From positions 682,001 through 746,000 of the forward strand of contig JACRPA010000002.1 of assembly GCA_016214145.1 (NCBI GenBank): a stretch of 64,000 nucleotides of DNA, given 5' to 3'. Positions within the stretch are counted from its first letter, which is position 1, and the number at the start of each line of letters is the position of its first letter. Below the pieces are notes generated by a model. It was given only the letters and a program-made list of their open reading frames with translations, had not been told where the DNA came from and did no database searches. Source of the stretch: Rhodocyclales bacterium. GTDB lineage: Bacteria; Pseudomonadota; Gammaproteobacteria; Burkholderiales; Rhodocyclaceae. Positions 41,745-51,240 of the stretch are shown in pieces. Position numbers and translations under genes: made by a program.

Positions 41745-41953
41745 GTCAATGGCCAGCCGTCAAGGCCAAGCGATTACTTGCCGCGCTGTTTGGTGTTGGG
41801 TGGAAACTCAAGCGCCAGTCCGGATCTCACCGCACACTGTCGCGTGACGGCTGGCCGGACTTCGTCTTCGCCTTTCACGATGGCGAGGAAGTTGGCCCGA
41901 GAATGCTTGTTCGCATCGCAAAGCACACCGGTATTACCCCTAAAGACCTGTAG
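41741..41953 (+). CDS. hicA: HicA-family mRNA interferase toxin
   Basis: 70 residues, double-stranded-RNA-binding-like fold. Catalytic histidine in QSGSHRTLSR near residue 28; VRIAKHTGITPKDL at the end is typical. Blocks translation by cleaving mRNA when HicB is degraded. Here the antitoxin comes first, the less common order. The pair sits between two copies of the hydrolase 3' end. Confidence 0.92.
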   Translation: MSQWPAVKAKRLLAALFGVGWKLKRQSGSHRTLSRDGWPDFVFAFHDGEEVGPRMLVRIAKHTGITPKDL

Positions 41954-42009
41954 TCCAATTCGAGGTTGCCACGGTTTCGGCCCCGTTTATCACGGCGCAT
42001 CACTCATGT

Positions 42010-42034
42010 CGCCGTCCTGCGGCGACTGACTTTT
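42010..42034 (+). repeat. GCCGT-N8-GACTGACTTTT motif, copy 11
   Basis: N8 is CCTGCGGC. First part of the 314-nt segment duplicated at 41182-41495. Confidence 0.85.
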
Positions 42035-42048
42035 CATCTCACACGATG

Positions 42049-42088
42049 CTTCGATACGGCGGCGAAGCCGCCTACTCAGCACGAACGG
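42049..42088. repeat. CTTCGATACGGCGGC repeat next to the hydrolase stop
   Basis: CTTCGATACGGCGGC, a GCCGCC complement and CTACTCAGCACGAACGG; the second copy is at 41221-41260 with two changes. The inner GGCGGC/GCCGCC can form a hairpin that may terminate the hydrolase transcript. Confidence 0.8.
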
Positions 42089-42091
42089 TAG

Positions 42092-42862
42092 CTAGCTGAT
42101 CCGCTCGATGAACCCCGCCATCGCCTCCAGCGTGGCCTGGGGCTGGTCCTTGTGGGGGGAGTGGCGGCAGTCGGCGAGCATCAGCACTTCGACCTCGCCC
42201 GCCGCCTGCCGCCGGATGGCGTCGACCTGCGCCGGCGTGCCGTATTCGTCGTCCTCGCCCTGAATGGCTGACACCGGGCAGGTCACGTGCGGCAGGTATT
42301 CCTCGATGTTCCAGGCGCGGAAATCGGGATGCAGCCAGATGTCGTTCCAGCCCCAAAATGTTCTTACGGGATCGCGGTGGTACTTGCCGAGCTTCTGCGC
42401 GAGGTCGGTGGTCTCGAAGGCGACCTTGGCCTGGGCGATGCTGGCGATGGAGAGGTCCTCGACGAAGACGTGCGGCGCCATGAGGATGAGGCCGGCGACT
42501 TCGCGCCCGGCCCCGCCGGCGTGGATCAGCGCGATGGAGCCGCCGTCGGAGTGGCCGATCAGCACCGGCTTGTCGATGTCCAGCTTGTCGAGGAGCTCGG
42601 GCAGCGCGACCAGCGCCTCGTCGTGCATGTAGCGCACGGTGAAGGATTCCGTGAGTCCGTCGGACTGGCCGTAGCCGTAGCGCGAGTACACCAGCGTGCG
42701 GCAGCCGGTGGCGGCGGCCACCTTGGCCGGGAAGTCGCGCCACATCGCCAGCGAGCCGAGGCCCTCGTGCAGGAACACCAGCGTCGGCCGGTTGAGCTGA
42801 TGCGCCGGGATGAGCTGGTATTCGAGGTTGTGGCCGGCGGCCTGAATGAAACCGGATTGCAT
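42092..42862 (-). CDS. alpha/beta hydrolase of the benzoate cluster
   Basis: 256 residues. Catalytic triad: Ser in GHSDGG near residue 101, Asp in QGEDDEYGTP near 205, His in DCRHSPHKDQP near 236. Similar hydrolases sit beside aerobic benzoyl-CoA (box) genes in related bacteria; hydrolysis of an ester, CoA thioester or lactone intermediate is possible. It is downstream of the Liv transporter genes on the same strand, separated by a CACAGAGAA repeat. Its 3' end recurs twice in the island to the left. Confidence 0.85.
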   Translation of the reverse strand: MQSGFIQAAGHNLEYQLIPAHQLNRPTLVFLHEGLGSLAMWRDFPAKVAAATGCRTLVYSRYGYGQSDGLTESFTVRYMHDEALVALPELLDKLDIDKPVLIGHSDGGSIALIHAGGAGREVAGLILMAPHVFVEDLSIASIAQAKVAFETTDLAQKLGKYHRDPVRTFWGWNDIWLHPDFRAWNIEEYLPHVTCPVSAIQGEDDEYGTPAQVDAIRRQAAGEVEVLMLADCRHSPHKDQPQATLEAMAGFIERIS

Positions 42863-42888
42863 GATTAACCGGTGTGGGAAAAATCTTT

Positions 42889-42972
42889 AACCACAGAGAA
42901 CACAGAGAACACAGAGGAAAGCTCAAAAAAAAGGTTTTGCTTTTCTCTGTGCCCTCTGTGTTCTCTGTGGTT
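42889..42972. repeat. AACCACAGAG inverted repeat, copy 1
   Basis: AACCACAGAGAACACAGAG on the left and CTCTGTGTTCTCTGTGGTT on the right, with an A-rich centre. A second copy is at 54421-54505. Both lie between genes of the benzoate block and can form long stems. Confidence 0.9.
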
Positions 42973-42985
42973 CATGCTTTTTGTC

Positions 42986-43691
42986 CTAGACGCCGAGGAA
43001 GCGGTGCATCAACTCCTCGTTGTCGGTCAGCTCGGTCGACGATCCGGCGAAGACGATGCGGCCCTTGACCAGGACCACGCTGCGGTCGGCGAGCGCCATC
43101 ACCGCGCCGTAGTTCTTGTCCACGATCACTGTGGCGATGCCGGAGGCGCGGATGGTGCGGATGATGTTCCAGATTTCCTTCGCGATGAGTGGCGCCAGGC
43201 CCTCGGTCGCCTCGTCGAGAATGAGCAGGTCGGGGTTGGTCATCAGGGCGCGGCCGATGGTGAGCATCTGCTGCTCGCCGCCGGAGAGCTGGGCGCCGCC
43301 GTTGTTGATGCGCTCGCCCAGGCGCGGGAAGGTGGCCATGACGCGCTCGAAGTCCCACTCGCGGCGGCCGTCCACGCCGGCGCGCGCGGCCATGACGAGG
43401 TTCTCGCGCACCGTGAGATTCGGGAAGATGCCGCGCCCTTCCGGCACGTAGGCGATGCCGGCGCGGGCGATGGCGTGCGGCGCGGCCTGGGTCATGTCGC
43501 GGCCGCGCACCTTGACGCTGCCCTCTTTCGGCCGCACCAGGCCAAGCATGGATTTCAGCAGCGTGGTCTTGCCCATGCCGTTGCGGCCCATCAGGCCGAT
43601 GGTCTCGCCGCGCTGCACGGAGAAATCGACGCCGTGCAGGATGTGGCTGACGCCGTAAAAGCTGTGCAGTCCCTGCGCTTCGAGCAACAGT

Positions 43692-43699
<8 letters not shown>
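42986..43699 (-). CDS. livF: benzoate-cluster Liv-type ATPase (LivF)
   Basis: 237 residues. Normal Walker A GRNGMGKTT near residue 37, signature LSGGEQQMLTIGRAL, Walker B LLILDEATEGLAP, and TVIVDKNYGAVM where most LivF have VEQN. Overlaps livG by 8 nt. With the other four genes it should import benzoate or a related aromatic acid, because the box genes and benzoate-CoA ligase lie alongside. Confidence 0.94.
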
Positions 43700-44445
<746 letters not shown>

Positions 44446-44453
<8 letters not shown>

Positions 44454-45438
44454 CGGCTGCCTCCGCCGCTTCCGGTTTCCTGCCGAATTTCTGCAGCAGG
44501 CCGGCGAGGCCCTGCGGCAGATAGAGCGCCACCAGCATGATGAAGACGCCCATCGCCAATTGCCAGTGCTTGGCCGAAGGGCCGAACCAGGCCTGGTTGG
44601 AAAGCACTTCCTGCAGCAGCACGAAGGCGAAGGCGCCGATGACCGGGCCGTAGAGCGTGCCCATGCCGCCGAGGATGACCATCATGAGCACGGCGCCCGA
44701 CTGGTGCCAGGAGAGGATCTCCGGGTTCACGAAGCCGTACTGCACGGCGGCGAGGTAGCCGGCCATGCCCGCCAGCGCGCCGGAGAGCACGAAGCTCGCC
44801 AGCTGGTAGCGGAAGACCGGAAAGCCGAGGGCGCGCATGCGGTGCTCGTTGACCTTGATGCCGACCAGGGCGCGGCCGAAGGTCGAGCCGAGCACGCGGC
44901 GCAGCAGCAGGTAGGCCGCCGCCGCGAGAACCAGCACCAGCCAGTAGAAGTGCTCCAGCTTTTCCAGGTTGGCCAGAACGAAGTCGCCGAGCTTCATTTC
45001 GGGCTTCATGTAGATGTAGATGCCGTCCGAGCCGCCGCCGATCTTGGTGTCGTGGAAGATGAAGAACAGCATCTGGGCGAAAGCCAGCGTGACCATGATG
45101 AAAAAGATGCCGCGCGTGCGCAGCACCAGCGTGCCGGTCAGCAGCGCGAACAGGGCGCAGGCCCCTATCGCCGCGGGCAGCGACCACCACAGGCTGGCCG
45201 CCTCGTACTTGGGCCCCATCAGCGCCAGGGCGTAGCCGGCCAGGCCGAAATAGGCGGCGTGGCCGAAGCTGACCAGCCCCGTGTAGCCGACCAGCAGATC
45301 GAGGCTCATGGCGAAGACGGCCATGATGAGGACCTTGGTGAGCAACTGCGTATAGAAGACGCTGTCGACCAGCGGGAACAGCGCAAGCAGGAGCGCGACG
45401 ACGGCCAGCAGCAGGTTGGACAGGCGGGTTTTTTCCAT
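44446..45438 (-). CDS. livM: benzoate-cluster Liv-type permease (LivM)
   Basis: 330 residues, about ten membrane segments. DLLVGYTGLVSFGHAAYFGLAGYALAL near residue 48 and GALAGMAGYL...ILGGMGTLYGPVIGAF in the second half mark the family. Its start is 4 nt after the livH stop. Confidence 0.94.
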
Positions 45439-45442
45439 TCAG

Positions 45443-46309
45443 TCAGATCCGCCTGAAGAGGCCCTCGGGCCGCCACACCAGCACGGCCGCCATGAGGACG
45501 TAGACGATCATGCCGGCCACTTCCGGCACCAGCACCTGGCCGAAGGTCTCGGCCAGTCCGATCAGGAGCGACGCGGCCATGGCGCCCTTGACCGAGCCGA
45601 TGCCGCCGATGACGACGACGACGAAGCAGATGATGAGCACCTGGCTACCCATGTTCGGGAACACCGACGACAGCGGCGAGTTGATCATGCCGGCGAAGGC
45701 CGCCAGCGCGATGCCGAGGGCGAACACCAGCGTGTAGATCAGCTTGATGTCGATGCCGAGCGATTGCACCATGTCGCGGTTGGAAGCGCCGGCGCGGATC
45801 ATCATGCCCAGCCGCGTTTTCTGGATGAGGAAATACAGCCCTGAGGCGAGCAGCAGGCAGACGCCCGAGATGGCGAGGCGATATACCGGGTAGGACAGGT
45901 TTTCCGTCAGCGGGATGGAATGGCCGAGCAGGGCCGGCACCGCCACGCCGTGCACGTCGTCGCCCCAGATCACGCTGCGCAACTCCTCGAAGACGAGAAT
46001 CAGGCCGTAGGTGAGCAGCACCTGGTAGAGGTGGTCGCGCTGGTAGAGATGGCGGAACAGCAGCCGTTCCAGTCCCATGCCGAGGATCACCGTCAGCGGG
46101 ATGGCCAGCAGGATCGCCGCCGCCAGGCTGCCGGTCGTCTCGGCCAGCGACCAGGCGAGATAGGCGCCGACCATGTAGAAGCTGCCATGGGCCAGGTTGA
46201 TGATGCCCATGATGCCGAAGATCAGCGTCAGGCCGCTGGCGACGAGAAACAGCAGCAGGCCGTATTGCAGGCCGTTCAGCAGCTGGATCAGGAAAAAGGC
46301 GGAATCCAT
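45443..46309 (-). CDS. livH: benzoate-cluster Liv-type permease (LivH)
   Basis: 288 residues. LNGLQYGLLLFLVASGLTLIFGIMGIINLAHGSFYM at the N-terminus and VVVIGGIGSVKGAMAASL near 230 are conserved. About eight membrane segments. Separated from the binding-protein gene by 148 nt containing a perfect 25-bp inverted repeat. Confidence 0.94.
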   Translation of the reverse strand: MDSAFFLIQLLNGLQYGLLLFLVASGLTLIFGIMGIINLAHGSFYMVGAYLAWSLAETTGSLAAAILLAIPLTVILGMGLERLLFRHLYQRDHLYQVLLTYGLILVFEELRSVIWGDDVHGVAVPALLGHSIPLTENLSYPVYRLAISGVCLLLASGLYFLIQKTRLGMMIRAGASNRDMVQSLGIDIKLIYTLVFALGIALAAFAGMINSPLSSVFPNMGSQVLIICFVVVVIGGIGSVKGAMAASLLIGLAETFGQVLVPEVAGMIVYVLMAAVLVWRPEGLFRRI

Positions 46310-46313
46310 TTAT

Positions 46314-46452
46314 GCGTGAGGAGTGAGGGGTGAGGAGTCAGGAGAGAAAACCTCGCCGTTCGGCGCTATGCACATTGAACGCCACATTCCGGAACACGAC
46401 GGCAAAAAAACAATGGTTTTACTCCTCACTCCTCACCCCTCACTCCTCACGC
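46314..46452. repeat. perfect 25-bp inverted repeat between binding-protein gene and livH
   Basis: GCGTGAGGAGTGAGGGG continuing to AGGAGT (46314-46338) is exactly complementary to 46428-46452; the right arm has an extra ACTCCTC unit. The centre of about 90 nt has no gene. It is placed like the REP pair of the first Liv operon, between binding protein and permease. Confidence 0.88.
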
Positions 46453-46457
46453 TGTAC

Positions 46458-47666
46458 TTACGCCTTGCAGCCGCGCGCCGGATCGGCCAGCGCCTTCCAG
46501 GCGACGCCCTGCACCTTGTTCTCCTTGCCGACCACCTTGCGCAGGTACATGTCCTGCACCGGGTTGTGCGCCTTGGAGAGCGTCCAGGGGCCGCGCGGAC
46601 TGTCGATCTTGGCGGCTTCCATGGCCTTGATCATGGCGGCCTTGTTGCCGATGTTGCCTTTCACCGCATCGAGGCCGGCGGCCAGCAGCTGGCCGGCATC
46701 GTAGCCCTGCACGGCATACACGTCGGGCTGCAGCTTGAAGGTTTTGGCATAGGCCAGGCGGAAGGCGTTGTCCTTCTTGGTGTTCAGGCCGTCCGCATAG
46801 TGCAGCGTCGTCTCGACGCCCTCGCCGGCATCGCCCACGGCATCCAGCACGCCGTCGGTGAGGAAGCCCGAGCCGTAAAGCGGAATCTTGCCCTTGAGGC
46901 CGGCAGCCTGATAGTCCTTGAGGAACTTGGCCGCGCCGCCGCCGGCGAAGAAGGCCACCACGGCGTCCGGCTTGATGCTGGCGATCTCGGTGAGCAGCGC
47001 CTGGAATTCCACCTGCGGGAACGGCACGTAGAGTTCCTTCGTCAGCTTGCCGCCCTCCTTCTCGAAGCCCTCCTTGAAGCCCTGCATCATCTCCTCGCCG
47101 GCGGCGTACTTCCAGGTGATGAAGACGGCGTTCTTGTGGCCCCTGGCCTTGAGCACCTTGCCGAGGGCGTGCGTCGTCTGCCAGTTGGAGAAGGAGGTGC
47201 GGAAGATGTTCGGCGCGCACAGCGGGCCGGTGACGTCGCCGGCGCCGGCGTTCGGGTTGATCCACAGCGTGCCGGCCTCACGGATCACCTTGGCCATGCC
47301 CATCGCCACGCCGGAGTGCACCGTGCCGATGATGACGTCGACCTTGTCGCGCTGCACCAGCTTGTTGGCATTTTCCGGCGCCTTGGCCGGGTTGGATTCG
47401 TCGTCGACGACGAAGTATTCGATCTCGCGGCCGCCGAGCTTGCCGCCGCGCTCCTCGACCGCCAGCTTGAAGCCGTTGGTGATGGCGTTGCCGAGCGCGG
47501 TGAAAGTCCCGGTGTACGGCAGCATCAGGCCGACCTTGATCTTGCCCGCCTGGGCATGCGCCAGACCAAGCGGCGCCAGCGTGCCGACGGCAGTGGCGCC
47601 GGCGATGGCGGCCGTGCCCTTCAGAAACTCGCGGCGGTCGAACCCGGGTTTTTCTTGATCCTTCAT
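46458..47666 (-). CDS. benzoate-cluster substrate-binding protein
   Basis: 402 residues. Tat-like signal DRREFLKGTAAIAGATAVG, cleaved near AHAQA at residue 39. Type I periplasmic binding fold: IKVGLMLPYTGTFTALGNAI, DVIIGTVHSGVAMGMAKV, HKNAVFITWKYAAGEEMM. Binding proteins of this subgroup commonly serve aromatic acids; benzoate is the inferred ligand from context. First gene of the transporter operon on the minus strand. Confidence 0.92.
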   Translation of the reverse strand: MKDQEKPGFDRREFLKGTAAIAGATAVGTLAPLGLAHAQAGKIKVGLMLPYTGTFTALGNAITNGFKLAVEERGGKLGGREIEYFVVDDESNPAKAPENANKLVQRDKVDVIIGTVHSGVAMGMAKVIREAGTLWINPNAGAGDVTGPLCAPNIFRTSFSNWQTTHALGKVLKARGHKNAVFITWKYAAGEEMMQGFKEGFEKEGGKLTKELYVPFPQVEFQALLTEIASIKPDAVVAFFAGGGAAKFLKDYQAAGLKGKIPLYGSGFLTDGVLDAVGDAGEGVETTLHYADGLNTKKDNAFRLAYAKTFKLQPDVYAVQGYDAGQLLAAGLDAVKGNIGNKAAMIKAMEAAKIDSPRGPWTLSKAHNPVQDMYLRKVVGKENKVQGVAWKALADPARGCKA

Positions 47667-47774
47667 TGTCTCCTCCTCTTTGATTGACTGGGCCGCCTGT
47701 GCGGCATCATGGCGCGGCTATAACAACACTTCCGTATCGGGTCGTCAAGCGATTGCCCGGTATTCAAACAACCT

Positions 47775-47855
47775 GTAGGTCGGCCTTCAGGCCGATGACC
47801 GAAGGAAATCCCTGTGGGACAGCCGCGGCCGTTGTCGGCCTGAAGGCCGACCTAC
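47775..47855. repeat. GTAG-type REP inverted pair (REPIN)
   Basis: GTAG-GTCGGCCT/AGGCC hairpin and an inverted GTCGGCCT/AGGCCGAC-CTAC unit with a longer, 35-nt centre. It lies in the gap between the ligase and binding-protein genes. Confidence 0.88.
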
Positions 47856-47864
47856 AGGAACGAC

Positions 47865-49448
47865 TTACCGCTGCCTCAGCCTGAAGCGCTGGATCTTGCC
47901 GGTCGCCGTCTTCGGCAGCTCGGCGACGAACTCCAGCCAGCGCGGATACTTGTAGGGCGCCAGCTGGTCCTTGACGTGCTGTTTCAATTTATCCGACAGC
48001 GCGTCCGAGGCCTCGATGCCGGGCTTGAGCACGACCCAGGCCTTCGGCTTGATGAGTTCGTCGGTGTCGGCGTGCGCCACCACGGCGGCTTCCAGCACCG
48101 CCTCGTGGGTCATCAGCGCCGCCTCCACCTCGAAGGGCGAGACGTAGATGCCGGAGACCTTGAGCATGTCGTCGGAGCGGCCGCAGTACTGGTAGTAGCC
48201 GTCCGCCGTCTCGATGTACTTGTCGCCGCTGCGCGTCCACTCGCCCATGAAGGTGTGGCGCGACTTCTCGCGCTGGTTCCAGTACATGACGGCCGCGGAC
48301 GGGCCGCTGATCTGCAGCTCGCCGATCTCGCCCTGCGCGACCGGCTGGCCGTCCTCGCCGATGAGGCGGATGCCGTAGCCGGGCACCGCCTTGCCGGTGG
48401 TGCCGTAGCGCACCTCGCCGGGGCGGTTGGAGAGGAAGATGTGCAGCATCTCGGTGGAGCCGATGCCGTCGAGAATCTCGACGCCGAAATGCTCGGTCCA
48501 GCGGCGGCCGATGTCCGCCGGCAGCGCCTCGCCGGCCGAGGTGCACACGCGCAGGCGCAGGTCTTCGCGCTTCGGCAGCTCGGGGCTGACGAGCAGCGCG
48601 GCATACAGCGTCGGCACGCCGTAGAAGATGGAAGGCTTGTGATCGCGCAGGCGCTTGAACACCGACTGCGGCGTCGGCCGCTCGGCCATCAGCACCGCGG
48701 TGGCGCCGACCGCCATCGGAAAGGTCATGCCGTTGCCGAGGCCGTAGGCGAAGAACAGCTTGGCGGCGGAAAACACCAGGTCGTCCTCGCGGATGCCGAG
48801 CACGCCGCGCGCATACAGCTCGGCCGTCTGGATCAGGTGCGAGTGCAGGTGCACCGTGCCCTTCGGCGCGCCGGTGGAGCCGGAGGAATACAGCCAGAAG
48901 CACATGTCGTCGCAGGTGGTCGGCGCCGGCTCGAATTGCGTACCGGCCTTGGCCATCAGGTCTGCGAACAGCGGGTGGCCCTTGCCGTCCTTGCCGGAAA
49001 CGATGATATGCCTGAGGGACTTGTGCTTGCCGACGATGGGCGCGAACTGCGGCCACAGCGCCTCCGAGACGACCAGCGCCTGGGCGCGCGAATCGCCGAG
49101 CATGAAATCGTAGTCGCCGCTCGTCAGGAGCGTGTTGGCGGCGATCGGCACGATGCCGGCCTGGATGCTGCCGAGGAAGGCGGTCGGAAAATCGATGGTG
49201 TCGAGCAGGCACAGCATGACCCGCGATTCCTGTTCCAGCCCGAGGCCTGCCAGGACGTTGCCAAAGCGGTTCACCCGCTCGGCCAGTTCGCCGTAGGTAT
49301 AGGCGCCGGCATCGTCGATGAAGGCGGCCTTGCCGGCGCGGCCGGCCTGCAGGTTGCGCTGGATCAGGTCATGGGCCGCGTTGAAGTCGCGCGGCACCGT
49401 GACGCGCGGCGGCGAGAAGCGGTGGTCGGCCGTGGATAGCTGCGGCAT
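47865..49448 (-). CDS. bclA: benzoate-CoA ligase
   Basis: 527 residues. Forms benzoyl-CoA from benzoate, ATP and CoA. P-loop FWLYSSGSTGAPKGTVHLHSHL (near 175) is typical of the BclA/hydroxybenzoate ligase group, with VFSAAKLFFAYGLGNGMTFPM after it, GIGSTEMLHIFLSNRPGEVRYG, and the C-terminal PKTATGKIQRFRLR lysine motif. The neighbouring box genes use its product. A 4-hydroxybenzoate preference cannot be excluded. A triple REP cluster lies just upstream. Confidence 0.92.
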   Translation of the reverse strand: MPQLSTADHRFSPPRVTVPRDFNAAHDLIQRNLQAGRAGKAAFIDDAGAYTYGELAERVNRFGNVLAGLGLEQESRVMLCLLDTIDFPTAFLGSIQAGIVPIAANTLLTSGDYDFMLGDSRAQALVVSEALWPQFAPIVGKHKSLRHIIVSGKDGKGHPLFADLMAKAGTQFEPAPTTCDDMCFWLYSSGSTGAPKGTVHLHSHLIQTAELYARGVLGIREDDLVFSAAKLFFAYGLGNGMTFPMAVGATAVLMAERPTPQSVFKRLRDHKPSIFYGVPTLYAALLVSPELPKREDLRLRVCTSAGEALPADIGRRWTEHFGVEILDGIGSTEMLHIFLSNRPGEVRYGTTGKAVPGYGIRLIGEDGQPVAQGEIGELQISGPSAAVMYWNQREKSRHTFMGEWTRSGDKYIETADGYYQYCGRSDDMLKVSGIYVSPFEVEAALMTHEAVLEAAVVAHADTDELIKPKAWVVLKPGIEASDALSDKLKQHVKDQLAPYKYPRWLEFVAELPKTATGKIQRFRLRQR

Positions 49449-49469
49449 GTCCTTCCTCCTTTGGTTTCC

Positions 49470-49573
49470 GTAGGTCGGGCTTCAGCCCGACAACAACCAT
49501 CATTCGTAGGTCGGCCTTCAGGCCGACTCGGACGAGCGATCAGCCGCTGCTGTCGGGCTAAAGCCCGACCTAC
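49470..49573. repeat. cluster of three GTAG-type REPs
   Basis: Two direct REPs (GTAG heads at 49470 and 49506) and one inverted REP ending in CTAC at 49573. It lies between the DUF4863 gene and bclA. Confidence 0.9.
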
Positions 49574-49582
49574 AGCCCGTCC

Positions 49583-50056
49583 CTATTTCGTGAATTCGAT
49601 CGCTCCGCCCGGCAGCAGGTAGAGCACGATGGCCTTGCCGCCCGTCACGGTCGGATAGTGGGCATGTCCGGACGGATAGACCAGCCAGCCCTTGCCGCGT
49701 CCGTCGAACTCCGCCCCGGCGTCGAGCGGCATGATCATGTCGATCTCGCCGTTCGGATGGCGGTGGTGCGGGCCCCTGCAATCCTTCATCTCGACGACGT
49801 CGACGCTGAAGCCGTGGATCGCGTCGCCCGGCTTGATGACGCGGCCGAACTTGATGCCGCCCGCTTCCCGGTCGCACATCCAGCCGGCGGCGATGGCGGC
49901 CTTGCAGGCTTCGAAAACGCGATTGAATTCGGCGCCGTCCGCCGGGAATTCCGCATTCAGCCTGGCATCGAGCTGGCTGTCCAGCGTCTGGCCGGCGATG
50001 CGCCCGGTGATGCCGGCGATCAAGGCGGTAAATTCTTCGACTGTGATATTTCCCAT
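49583..50056 (-). CDS. DUF4863-family protein of the box cluster
   Basis: 157 residues. The middle forms a cupin-like pattern with GPHHRHPNGEIDMIMPL and YPSGHAHYPTVTGGKAIVLYLLPGG, resembling the 4-hydroxylaminobenzoate lyase (PnbB)-like family DUF4863, which often lies in benzoyl-CoA clusters. Several His and Glu residues could bind a metal. Its function in benzoate breakdown is unknown. Divergent from boxR. Confidence 0.8.
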   Translation of the reverse strand: MGNITVEEFTALIAGITGRIAGQTLDSQLDARLNAEFPADGAEFNRVFEACKAAIAAGWMCDREAGGIKFGRVIKPGDAIHGFSVDVVEMKDCRGPHHRHPNGEIDMIMPLDAGAEFDGRGKGWLVYPSGHAHYPTVTGGKAIVLYLLPGGAIEFTK

Positions 50057-50189
50057 TTCAGGTTAGCCCGTATCTACAGTTTGCAGTATAGTTCCTGAGA
50101 ATGCCCTGCCAGGCCTCCACAGCAGCTTGCCTGACAGCCTGATCGAGTCTATGGCTTTGTGTCACCACAACGACTATTGGCCAGTATAA

Positions 50190-50223
50190 TGCATAACAAC
50201 AATATGGCAAGTGTTATAGTGCA
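50190..50223. promoter_or_regulatory. candidate BoxR operator region
   Basis: In the 226-nt gap between the DUF4863 gene and boxR, TGCA occurs at 50190-50193 and 50220-50223, 30 nt apart, within an AT-rich stretch with repeated ATTGTGC-like and AACAAT elements. TGCA repeats are known to be recognised by BzdR/BoxR-type regulators in Azoarcus. Both divergent genes, and box genes through boxR, could be controlled. Confidence 0.5.
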
Positions 50224-50282
50224 TCATTGTGCGCTAATATGCGAACCGACACCCAGCACCTGACAGCAAGGGGGAATACCCA

Positions 50283-51176
50283 ATGATGGCCGAATCCTCC
50301 CAGTTACCCGCCGAGCCGCCGCCGGACGAGCAATCCTATCTGCAGCAGCTCGGGGCGCGCGTGCGGGATGCGCGCACCCGCCTCGGCGTTTCGCGCAAGG
50401 CGCTGGCCGGCAAGTCCGGCGTGTCGGAACGCTATCTCGCCCAACTCGAAAGCGGACAGGGCAACATCTCCATTCTCCTGCTGCGCCAGGTGGCGTCCGC
50501 GCTGGAATGCCCCCTGACGGAACTGCTCAGCGAGCGGGACGGCCACCCCATCGAACTGACCCTGCTGGTGCAATACCTGGCGAAACTCTCGCCGAAAAAG
50601 CTGCTCCAGGCCAAGGCCATCCTGTCGAGCGCCTTCGGCGAGCAGGATCCCCTCGAACGGCGCAACCGCATCGCCCTCATCGGCTTGCGCGGCGCCGGCA
50701 AGACCACGCTCGGCCGGCGTTTCGCGGAACACCTTGGCGTGCCTTTTGTCGAATTGAACGAGGAAATCCAGCGCGAGGCCGGCGTGCCGATGAGCGAAAT
50801 CTTCTCGCTCTACGGCGAGAACGCCTATCGCCGCCTGGAGCGCCGCTGCCTGGAGCGCGTGCTGGAGCGCAACGACCGGGCGGTGATCGCCACCGGCGGC
50901 GGCCTCGTCACCGAAACCCCCACTTATGAACTGCTGCGCTCGGCCTGCTACACCGTCTGGATCAAGGCCAGCCCGGAGGAGCACATGCAGCGCGTCATTG
51001 CCCAGGGCGATCTGCGCCCCATGCATGGCCGCGAGGAATCCATGGCCGACCTGCGCCGCATCCTGGCCGAAAGGAACGATCTGTATGGTCAGGCCGATGC
51101 GGTGATTGACACCTCAAACAAAACAGTTGACGAAAATCAAGAACAGCTGCAAAATATGTATAATATTTCGACTTAA
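50283..51176 (+). CDS. boxR: BoxR-type regulator with shikimate-kinase-like domain
   Basis: 297 residues. N-terminal XRE helix-turn-helix (about 24-82: VRDARTRLGVSRKALAGKSGVSERYLAQLESGQGNIS, in two parts), then a linker and a C-terminal P-loop domain like shikimate kinase (IALIGLRGAGKTTLGRRFAEHLG with Walker A at about 134-142, AVIATGGGLVTE). In BzdR/BoxR that domain binds benzoyl-CoA and releases repression. ATG 50283 or 50286. It directly precedes boxC. Confidence 0.93.
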   Translation: MMAESSQLPAEPPPDEQSYLQQLGARVRDARTRLGVSRKALAGKSGVSERYLAQLESGQGNISILLLRQVASALECPLTELLSERDGHPIELTLLVQYLAKLSPKKLLQAKAILSSAFGEQDPLERRNRIALIGLRGAGKTTLGRRFAEHLGVPFVELNEEIQREAGVPMSEIFSLYGENAYRRLERRCLERVLERNDRAVIATGGGLVTETPTYELLRSACYTVWIKASPEEHMQRVIAQGDLRPMHGREESMADLRRILAERNDLYGQADAVIDTSNKTVDENQEQLQNMYNIST

Positions 51177-51240
51177 AGCTCATGTCTGCACTTTAATTCA
51201 TCATGTGCCGACCGGGCAGCAACCCCAAGGAGGCACAGAG

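Noticed and set aside
42092-42862. Hydrolase as the 3,4-dehydroadipyl-CoA pathway enzyme
   Set aside because: Known box-pathway steps after BoxC use an aldehyde dehydrogenase and beta-oxidation-type enzymes; the hydrolase is associated by position only.
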